Source of the DNA: JASGCK01 sp031538565
GTDB lineage: Bacteria > Pseudomonadota > Gammaproteobacteria > Burkholderiales > Burkholderiaceae_C
DNA: 64,000 nt
NCBI GenBank assembly: GCA_031538565.1
Contig: JAVKLS010000032.1
Span: forward strand, 13,132-77,131
Reading direction: 5' to 3'
The notes under the pieces are model-generated. The model made no database searches. It was given only the letters and a program-made list of their open reading frames with translations, and had not been told where the DNA came from. The position numbers and the translations under genes are program-made. This document shows positions 58,103-64,000 of this stretch, in pieces. Position 1 is the first letter of the stretch. Each line of letters starts with the position of its first letter.

Positions 58103-59500
58103 CTAGTCGCGTGTCACGCGAACCAACTCTGCGTGGCTGGTAATGCCTGCGGCGATGAGGCGCTGCCCGTCCTCGTGCATGAGCTCCATGCCGCCGTGCA
58201 GGAGGGCGGCTTGTCGGATGTCGGCTTCGCTGGCGCTGCTGTGAATGAGGCTGCGTATCTGATCGGTGGTGGCGAGTAGCTCAAAAATACCCGTGCGTCC
58301 CGAGTAACCCGTATGGGAACAAGCGGCGCAGCCCTTGCCCGCGCAGGATTTGCACAGCTTGCGCACCAAGCGCTGCGCCAGTATGCCCAGCAAGGATGAG
58401 CTAAGTAAAAACGGCTCAATACCCATGTCAATTAGGCGCGTAATTGCGCTGGTGGCATCGTTGGTGTGCAAAGTGGCTAGCACCAAATGCCCTGTAAGCG
58501 AAGCTTGAACGGCAATTTGTGCGGTTTCAAAATCACGGATTTCACCAATCATGATGACATCGGGGTCTTGACGCAAGATGGCCCGTAGCGCCTTGGCAAA
58601 ATCCAGATCAATTTTGGCGTTGACCTGCGTTTGCCCAATACCCGTTAGCTCGTATTCGATAGGGTCTTCTACCGTCATGATGTTGCTGGCTCTGGCGTCT
58701 AACTTGCCAAGCGCCGAGTACAGCGTGGTGGTTTTGCCCGACCCCGTAGGTCCCGTCACCAAGATGATGCCGTGCGGCTGGGTGATGAGGTGCAAAAAGC
58801 GGCGCAGTACTTCGCCTTGCATTCCCACGGCTTCTAGCGTGAGCTTGGTTTCACTTTTGTCGAGTAAACGTAGCACGGCGCGCTCGCCATAAACCGAGGG
58901 CAGCGTGGAGACGCGCACGTCCACCGCACGGGTGCCGATGCGCAGCGAGATGCGCCCGTCTTGCGGCAAGCGTTTTTCGGCAATGTCTAACTCGGCCATG
59001 ATTTTTAGCCGCGAGATAAGTGCCGCGTGCAAGGCACGATTGGGCTGTACGATTTCGCGCAAATTGCCATCCACGCGAAAGCGCACGACGGAGTGGCGCT
59101 CGTAGGGTTCGATGTGGATGTCGCTGGCGCCATCACGCGCGGCCTGCGTGAGCAGTGCGTTGAGCATTCGGATGATGGGCGCGTCGCCCGCCGATTCGAG
59201 TAAATCTTCAACTGCGGGCAGCTCTTGCATCATGCGCGAGAGGTCGGCATCGCTTTGTACTTCGCTAACAACTTGCTGGGCGCTGGACTCGCCGCTGGCA
59301 TAGGCTTGACTAATGCGCGTCGCCAGTTCGGCAGCGTCAATGCCTTCGATTTTTAGGTTTTCGCTGGCGTACTTGCGGTGCACTTCAGACACCCCAGAGG
59401 CCTTGCTGGACGCGGCGTGCAACAGCGCGAGCTGCGTGCCATCATCGACCAGTAAGAGCTGCTGCGCGCGTGCAAAAGCATAGGGCAGTGGGTAGCGCAT
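58103..59500 (-). CDS. gspE: Type II secretion ATPase GspE
   Basis: Cytoplasmic hexameric ATPase that drives pseudopilus assembly. Of 465 residues, ASDIHIEPYERHSVVRFRVDG opens the core. Walker A is GPTGSGKT at 250-257, the Asp box and Walker B include ILRQDPDVIMIGEIRDFETA, and the His box is GHLVLATLHTNDA. The zinc tetracysteine motif is strongly compacted: Cys383, 386, 391, 394 (CX2CX4CX2C) instead of the usual CX2C-X(about 29)-CX2C. It follows gspD by 3 bases. The usual downstream gene gspF is absent, and yajC follows after 137 bases. Confidence 0.93.
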   Translation of the reverse strand: MRYPLPYAFARAQQLLLVDDGTQLALLHAASSKASGVSEVHRKYASENLKIEGIDAAELATRISQAYASGESSAQQVVSEVQSDADLSRMMQELPAVEDLLESAGDAPIIRMLNALLTQAARDGASDIHIEPYERHSVVRFRVDGNLREIVQPNRALHAALISRLKIMAELDIAEKRLPQDGRISLRIGTRAVDVRVSTLPSVYGERAVLRLLDKSETKLTLEAVGMQGEVLRRFLHLITQPHGIILVTGPTGSGKTTTLYSALGKLDARASNIMTVEDPIEYELTGIGQTQVNAKIDLDFAKALRAILRQDPDVIMIGEIRDFETAQIAVQASLTGHLVLATLHTNDATSAITRLIDMGIEPFLLSSSLLGILAQRLVRKLCKSCAGKGCAACSHTGYSGRTGIFELLATTDQIRSLIHSSASEADIRQAALLHGGMELMHEDGQRLIAAGITSHAELVRVTRD

Positions 59501-59503
59501 GGC

Positions 59504-61735
59504 TTACTGAGCGGAAGAAGGTGCTGCCAGCGGCGCTGCGGGCGCTGCGGGCGCGGTTGGCAATGGCGACAGCGGCGACATTTGAAACAGCGGTGCATCG
59601 CGAGGCTGATCCGCCGCACGAGGCAGCACGGGCACGCCGTAATTGAAGTAGCTGGAGTTGAGGCGGTCTTGGTCGGCTTGGTTCAGTTGCAGCTCGCGCA
59701 TATTTTCATAGCGACTGAGCGATAAGGCTTCGGTGCTCGCGCCGTCGCGCACGATGACGGGGCGTAAAAACACCATCAAATTGGTTTTGGCGCGATTTTT
59801 AGATTCACTGCGAAATAGCGCGCCCAAAATCGGAATGTTCGACAGCCCAGGCACGCGGCTTTGGTTGTTTGCCTGCGTGTCTTGCAAAAGCCCGCCCAGC
59901 ACCACCACAGCGCCGTTATCCACAATCACGTTGGACTCGAGCGAGCGCTTATTGGTAATCAGCCCTGTGGTGGAGCTGACGGATGCGGCATCGATGCTGG
60001 ACACTTCTTGAAAAATTGTCATTTTGATTGTGCCGCTTTCGCTGATTTGCGGCTTGATGCGAAGCGTGATCCCCACGTCTTTGCGCTCAATGGTTTGGAA
60101 GGGGTTGGAAGTGCTGCCGCCCGTGTTGTTGGTGTATTGCCCTGTTAAGAATGGCACGTTTTGGCCGACCACAATTTTGGCCTCTTCGTTATCCAGCGTG
60201 AGCAAATTAGGCGTGGACAGCACATTGCCGTCGCCCGTGGTTTCTAAAAAATTAGCCAGTGCGCCCAGCACGTACACGCCATTGGTTTTGTGGGCAACGC
60301 CAGCGTTCAAACCCGCGCCAGGCGTTACTGTGCTGCCCAGCGTGCCTGCGGTGGCGGCGGCACTTAGCCCCAAGATGTTCGCGCCGCCAGCGCCAAAATT
60401 GGTTCCTAGGATGCCGATATTGTTATCGCCCGCACCGCCTAGCGCGCCTTGCCACTGAATGCCAAACGTGGCGGCTTTGCTGCTGTTGACCTCCACAATT
60501 AAGCTCTCAACAAATACTTGGGCGCGGCGACCGTCTAACTTGTTAATTACGGCGCGTAGTTGGCGATACTGCGGCTCGGCTGCGGTAATGATGAGCGAAT
60601 TGGTTGCTGGATCCGCCTGAATTTGTCCGCCCGTGCTGGGCTGAGCGCTAGCGGCAATGGGCGCAGTCGCACCGCCTCCGCTTGTCTGAGTGCCTTGGTT
60701 GGAAAAGCCGCCGCCACCACCACCGCCGAATACGGATGTGCCGCCGCCCGCGCCTGCGGTTGTGGCTTGCAACGCGGCGCGTAGCGTGATGGCGAGCTTG
60801 GTGGCATCGGCATTTTTAAGCGCGACAACGTAGATATTGCCTGCTGCACCATTGCTGTTTGCGGCGGGTTGGTCGAGTTGGCGAATCAAGGTTTTAGCAA
60901 GGGCTAAACGCGCAGAATTAGCGGCGCGAATAATGAGTGCGTTGCTCCGCAGCTCCGCCATCACAAGGGTGCGAGCAGAGGTTTCTCCGCCGCTTGGTGC
61001 AGCACCTGCGCCAGGAGGCGCAGCAGAGCTGTTGGAGGCCTCTAACAAGCGCAGCACCAGAGGAGCCATGTCGCTTGCCAGTCCGTATCTGAGAGGAATG
61101 ATTTCAATGTCGGTGGCGTTGGCAACATCCAGCGCCGCGATGATGCGGCTAATGCGATTGAGGTTGTCGTTGTAGTCGGTGATGATCAGCGCGTTATTGC
61201 CTACGCTGACGTTGATGGTGTTATTGGGGCTAATTAAGGGCCGCAAAATAGGCACCAGGTTGTTGGCGTTTTCAAAATTGAGCGTAAAAATTTTGGTAGA
61301 GATTTGATTGCCAAGACTCTTCCCGTTGTCGCTGGGTGTGATGACGGTGTTTTCTCCGCCTTGCAGTTTGGCCTCGGCTTCGGGTACGACTTTGTAGAGT
61401 CCGCCAGACTCGACCATCGTAAAACCTTGTAGCCGCAAAGCACTTAAAAATTGGTTGAGTGCCTCCATGCCCGTGACGGGCTTTTCGGTTGACAAGGTGA
61501 TTTGTCCTTTGACACGCGGATCGACCACGACGTTGCGGTTGGACAGCGTCGCAATGGTTCGCGCTACGGCGTCAATTTCAGCATTGACAAAGTTTAGTGT
61601 GACGCTAGCCGCTTTTTCTGCGCTGGCAGGCGCGGCAGGTGCGCGTTTTTTGGGTGTCAGCGTCGCGGCATTGAGCCCGCAGCAAAAAGCAAAGCAGCTA
61701 ACAAAAAGGAGTGGCTTGATAAATAGGTGTTTCAT
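59504..61735 (-). CDS. gspD: Type II secretion outer-membrane secretin GspD
   Basis: Forms the multimeric outer-membrane channel of the type II system. It has 743 residues. The Sec signal peptide is cleaved near CGLNA. The N0 domain has VTLNFVNAEIDAVARTIATL, and N1-N3 repeats include LNRISRIIAALDVANATDIE and TLIRQLDQPAANSN. A glycine-rich insert with GGGGGGGFSNQGTQTSGGG lies in the N3 region. The secretin domain runs from QVFVESLIVEVNS to VVVLGGLLQDTQANNQSRVP and IPILGALFRSESKNRAKTNL. It overlaps gspN by 4 bases. The C-terminal tail is rich in Pro and Ala. Confidence 0.95.
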   Translation of the reverse strand: MKHLFIKPLLFVSCFAFCCGLNAATLTPKKRAPAAPASAEKAASVTLNFVNAEIDAVARTIATLSNRNVVVDPRVKGQITLSTEKPVTGMEALNQFLSALRLQGFTMVESGGLYKVVPEAEAKLQGGENTVITPSDNGKSLGNQISTKIFTLNFENANNLVPILRPLISPNNTINVSVGNNALIITDYNDNLNRISRIIAALDVANATDIEIIPLRYGLASDMAPLVLRLLEASNSSAAPPGAGAAPSGGETSARTLVMAELRSNALIIRAANSARLALAKTLIRQLDQPAANSNGAAGNIYVVALKNADATKLAITLRAALQATTAGAGGGTSVFGGGGGGGFSNQGTQTSGGGATAPIAASAQPSTGGQIQADPATNSLIITAAEPQYRQLRAVINKLDGRRAQVFVESLIVEVNSSKAATFGIQWQGALGGAGDNNIGILGTNFGAGGANILGLSAAATAGTLGSTVTPGAGLNAGVAHKTNGVYVLGALANFLETTGDGNVLSTPNLLTLDNEEAKIVVGQNVPFLTGQYTNNTGGSTSNPFQTIERKDVGITLRIKPQISESGTIKMTIFQEVSSIDAASVSSTTGLITNKRSLESNVIVDNGAVVVLGGLLQDTQANNQSRVPGLSNIPILGALFRSESKNRAKTNLMVFLRPVIVRDGASTEALSLSRYENMRELQLNQADQDRLNSSYFNYGVPVLPRAADQPRDAPLFQMSPLSPLPTAPAAPAAPLAAPSSAQ

Positions 61736-62541
61736 AACTTTAAAATGGCACGCGCTCGTCCGTCTGCGTTAGGCTCCCATTGTCCAATAAGATGGAGCAA
61801 ATTTGACAGCGCCTCATCAAATCCTTTTTGGGCGACAGCCTCACCCTGAAAGCGAAGACTTTGAGACTGAATCTCCCCCGTGCCCGACAGTAGCAATGCT
61901 GTTTTATTGCCTGCACTCTCAGGTGTTTCTAGACGCAAAGCCGTATTGGTGCTGGTGAGACGATAGCTGCCCAGCGGCTGAACGGTGGATAGCGCCGTGC
62001 CCAAATCGTTAAGAGCAAGCGTTGCTTTCCCCGTCATGCCGTCAACTCCTGTGGCGGATGACCAATTGCCCGCCCATTTTTCGCTGGAGAACACCATCTC
62101 GCCCTTGAGCTGAAGCGTATTCCAAGGGCTGCCAAGTCCTGTGAGCAGCTGCATTGGGAGCACAAGGCGGGGCGCATCAACCAGCCAGGACACACGCCCA
62201 CCCGAAAAAAGTTGACTGACCTTCAGGCTAAGTAACGCGGGGCTTGTGGCAGGAGCGCAGCAAAGCGAGTCAAGCGCCACATCCGCGCCTAACCATGTGG
62301 GCCGAATCCGCCAATGCAAAGTCGAGGGAAGTCCCACCGTACCTTGGCTGCCTGCACCACCTGACAAGATTAAATTTGCCTGGCCACGCCACAGCGTGCC
62401 ACGCGGCGCTTGCAAAATCACCGCGCCATTGCTGCCTCTGGCAATGGCCGCAGCCAACCATGCGGCAGGCGCAAAAGCGATGAGAGAGAAAAGAAGACCC
62501 GCGCATACGCCGCCCATCATCCATGCTGTAGGTGCTTTCAT
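61732..62541 (-). CDS. gspN: Type II secretion protein GspN
   Basis: Bitopic inner-membrane protein of 269 residues of the GspN family, an accessory part found in some type II systems. The N-terminal helix is GGVCAGLLFSLIAFAPAAWLAAAI. The periplasmic part has the family pattern APRGTLWRGQANLILSGG, LHWRIRPTWLGADV and a C-terminal strand region near LLSGTGEIQSQSLRFQGEA ending with a conserved W. Function in secretion is not well defined. It lies 8 bases after gspM and overlaps gspD. Confidence 0.88.
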   Translation of the reverse strand: MKAPTAWMMGGVCAGLLFSLIAFAPAAWLAAAIARGSNGAVILQAPRGTLWRGQANLILSGGAGSQGTVGLPSTLHWRIRPTWLGADVALDSLCCAPATSPALLSLKVSQLFSGGRVSWLVDAPRLVLPMQLLTGLGSPWNTLQLKGEMVFSSEKWAGNWSSATGVDGMTGKATLALNDLGTALSTVQPLGSYRLTSTNTALRLETPESAGNKTALLLSGTGEIQSQSLRFQGEAVAQKGFDEALSNLLHLIGQWEPNADGRARAILKL

Positions 62542-62549
62542 GGAGGATG

Positions 62550-63050
62550 TTATTTGGCTGGCAATTCAAGGGACATCGTGCCGTCCCACAGCGCATCGTT
62601 TTTGCTGGTGGCGGGTGCGTTAGGTGCTGACGCTGCACGCCGCCAATTGGCCTGCGTAAGCATTAACTGACCGTTTACGCGGGCATCGACTAACCACCCT
62701 GCTAGTGCGGCTGCGCTGACACCTGTAAACGTAATTTGTGTGCGGTTCTCTTCTTTGCTGATGCTGGTTTTTCCCAGCTTTTTAATGGACTCGCCCAGCC
62801 AAGACTCGGCTGCGGCGGCATTGCTTGGCATGGCTTTGAGTTGCTTGGCTTCTTGCGCCATGCTTTGCATTTTCATCAGCTCGGCATCTAACTTGGCGTG
62901 CGCTGCGCTAGAGGCGCGGTAGGATTTAAACGCGGGCGCAAGCGTGGTGAGCCACAGCAGCGCACTGACAAGCAGCAGCGCCGCCGCTGCGAGCAAGCGC
63001 CGCTCACGCGCAGGACGCTGACCGAACCCTAATGAACGCGACTTGCTCAT
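62550..63050 (-). CDS. gspM: Type II secretion protein GspM
   Basis: Small bitopic protein of 166 residues that partners GspL. The ATG at 63050 overlaps the gspL stop. The same frame remains open to 63413 but that part runs inside gspL and is not GspM-like. It has an N-terminal basic segment (RPARERRLL), one membrane helix AAAALLLVSALLWLTTLAPA, a coiled-coil stretch (DAELMKMQSMAQEAKQLKAM), and a ferredoxin-like periplasmic domain with ITFTGVSAAALAGWLVDARV. Length is normal for the family. Confidence 0.9.
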   Translation of the reverse strand: MSKSRSLGFGQRPARERRLLAAAALLLVSALLWLTTLAPAFKSYRASSAAHAKLDAELMKMQSMAQEAKQLKAMPSNAAAAESWLGESIKKLGKTSISKEENRTQITFTGVSAAALAGWLVDARVNGQLMLTQANWRRAASAPNAPATSKNDALWDGTMSLELPAK

Positions 63051-63811
63051 GGCGTGCCTACCTTCGCTTCTTGCAGTTTGAGCTCGCCATTGGCGTAGTT
63101 GATTTGGCTGTACTCTTTGCCAGCGACTGCTTGCTCCGCCAGCTGCTCGTCCATACTTTGCCCCTGGGTGATGCCGTGCTGCGCCCTGTCTTTTTCTAAA
63201 GACTTTTGCATTTGGGCGGGCGCATCCATGACCACCTTCGTCTCGGGGTATGCCTCCAACAAAATTTGGTTGATTTGTGCGCGCTTGGCAGCTAAATCTG
63301 CACGATCGCGCCATGTCCACACATTGATGCCGATGATGTTGACAACAATCAAGGCAACGAACGCGATGCGCGCCCAGCGCCAGCTGGGAGAGCGCCACAC
63401 CGCGCTCGTCCACGCCTGCACTTGCGAGCTGGTGCGGGAGCGAGGTCGAAAATCAAATTGTGCTAAATCCCAGCCTGCCATTTGGAGCTCTTTTGATTCG
63501 GGCACGATGGCGCTGAAGCTGATCCCTTGATCCTTGACCTTTGTAACTAAATCGGTCAGCCACGCTCTATCGCAAGCCATAACGTGAAAGCCCCGCCCCT
63601 CCTTCATGGCGATGGCAGCATCTGGCGCAATGGCGAAGTGCAAATCGGCGGGACTGTCTAGCAACTGCTCTTCTAAAAGGCCCGCCAGCGCGGCTTGCAG
63701 TCGATGCGGCGGCGTGGGCGGAAGCAGCACTTCGTGCATCGAGATGCGGTTTGTGGGTAACACCAAGCACTTGGTTTTAGGTTTGGTAGACGAGGCAATC
63801 AATTCGAACAT
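63047..63811 (-). CDS. gspL: Type II secretion protein GspL, shortened
   Basis: Bitopic protein linking the GspE ATPase to the inner-membrane platform. Only 254 residues here against about 400 in relatives. The cytoplasmic part keeps MHEVLLPPTPPHRLQAALAG and the MACDRAWLTDLV and IVPES segments. It then passes straight to GWDLAQFDFRPR, so roughly 100 residues of the ASKHA-like domain are missing. One membrane helix is at about 147-167 (ARIAFVALIVVNIIGINVW), followed by a short periplasmic region (YPETKVVMDAPAQMQKSLE). Its start is only about 60 bases from an insertion sequence end. gspK is not seen upstream. Confidence 0.85.
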   Translation of the reverse strand: MFELIASSTKPKTKCLVLPTNRISMHEVLLPPTPPHRLQAALAGLLEEQLLDSPADLHFAIAPDAAIAMKEGRGFHVMACDRAWLTDLVTKVKDQGISFSAIVPESKELQMAGWDLAQFDFRPRSRTSSQVQAWTSAVWRSPSWRWARIAFVALIVVNIIGINVWTWRDRADLAAKRAQINQILLEAYPETKVVMDAPAQMQKSLEKDRAQHGITQGQSMDEQLAEQAVAGKEYSQINYANGELKLQEAKVGTP

Positions 63812-63870
63812 GGGGTTTATTTTATGGGCACTTTGGCCAAGTTCGCGTCAGCAGACTCTCGTAGGGAGTA

Positions 63871-64000
63871 AATGAATTGTCCTGTTTTTAGCAAATGAAA
63901 TGTCCGCATAGAAAGTTGGGTACAGGAGGTACTCGATATGAAGCGGGCGATTTGGTTGCAGGAGACAAGGGCGATGAAGTTTGAACAAACTCAAAGCGAA
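63871..64000 (+). mobile_element. Left part of an insertion sequence, cut by the window edge
   Basis: A 12-base near-repeat AATGAATTGTCC (63871-63882) / AATGAAATGTCC (63894-63905), 23 bases apart, precedes a transposase-like start with a very strong Shine-Dalgarno sequence. Such TGTCC repeats resemble terminal transposase-binding sites of IS elements. The exact end and target duplication cannot be set because only one end is in the window. The 59 bases between gspL and this point hold a small hairpin (ACTC...GAGT near 63855-63869) and no gene. Confidence 0.55.
63938..64000 (+). CDS. Transposase N-terminus, 3' partial
   Basis: An ATG at 63938, seven bases after AGGAGGT (63924-63930), opens a frame encoding MKRAIWLQETRAMKFEQTQS up to the window edge. 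This beginning resembles helix-turn-helix transposases annotated in the ISNCY group (M-K-x-A-I-W-x-Q-E-T-R). With only 21 residues the family is a tentative call. Confidence 0.5.
   Translation, partial: MKRAIWLQETRAMKFEQTQSE

Noticed and set aside
62550..63413. Long 287-residue reading for gspM
   Set aside because: The upstream 121 codons run antisense-free but inside gspL in another frame; GspM similarity starts at the ATG at 63050, which overlaps the gspL stop in the usual way.

Overview
The window reads as a chromosomal segment of a betaproteobacterium in the order Burkholderiales, most like the Comamonadaceae. This rests on gene order (dapB-bamE divergent from fur, then hprK-ptsN; gspL-M-N-D-E; dusB-fis-purH), on an H-NS with the Burkholderiales-type C-terminal motif, and on a Bug-family solute receptor. 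Coding density is very high: many neighbours overlap by 4 bases and several convergent pairs overlap by tens of bases. Several proteins look shortened relative to their families, which suggests a compact genome. No rRNA, tRNA or CRISPR was seen.

Layout. 1-9.9 kb: a 5'-truncated acyl-CoA synthetase and a Tas-like aldo-keto reductase, then a small RelE/RelB-type toxin-antitoxin pair, then a minus-strand group gudD-dusB-fis-purH. A tandem glycine riboswitch drives a DadA-type amino-acid dehydrogenase on the plus strand, lying between glucarate dehydratase (gudD) and uronate dehydrogenase (udh). 10-17.7 kb: ccsB, hemE, then cca-gst-dapB-bamE on the minus strand, fur on the plus, and hprK, ptsN and hns on the minus. 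17.8-19.8 kb: a Tat-exported flavin amine oxidase lying exactly between two near-identical ~108-bp MITE-like direct repeats. 19.9-29.4 kb: a periplasmic TPR protein, rfbD preceded by a 30-codon relic of rfbB, xerC, a DUF484 gene, dapF, miaB, a membrane-anchored protein I do not recognise, xerD, a Bug receptor, a spermidine-synthase-like protein and an SRPBCC protein.

29.4-47.7 kb is a complete division and cell wall (dcw) cluster: mraZ-rsmH-ftsL-ftsI-murE-murF-mraY-murD-ftsW-murG-murC-ddlB-ftsQ-ftsA-ftsZ-lpxC. Almost all junctions overlap, so it is probably one long operon that couples peptidoglycan precursor synthesis, septum assembly and lipid A synthesis. Its start has a candidate MraZ-autoregulated promoter. 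47.7-63.8 kb is minus-strand: gspL-M-N-D-E (part of a type II secretion system), yajC-secD-secF, an EamA transporter, a class I aminotransferase, serC, yhdP and grxD. The right edge (from about 63.87 kb) is the start of an insertion sequence placed directly upstream of gspL.

No clearly new multi-gene system is visible. The most unusual items are the MITE-bracketed amine oxidase, the unknown membrane protein between miaB and xerD, the rfbB relic translationally coupled to xerC, unstable simple repeats in two envelope genes (G10 in lpxC, and a 70-bp hexamer array in yhdP), the riboswitch-controlled dadA with a visible SD-masking helix, and a reduced type II secretion module.
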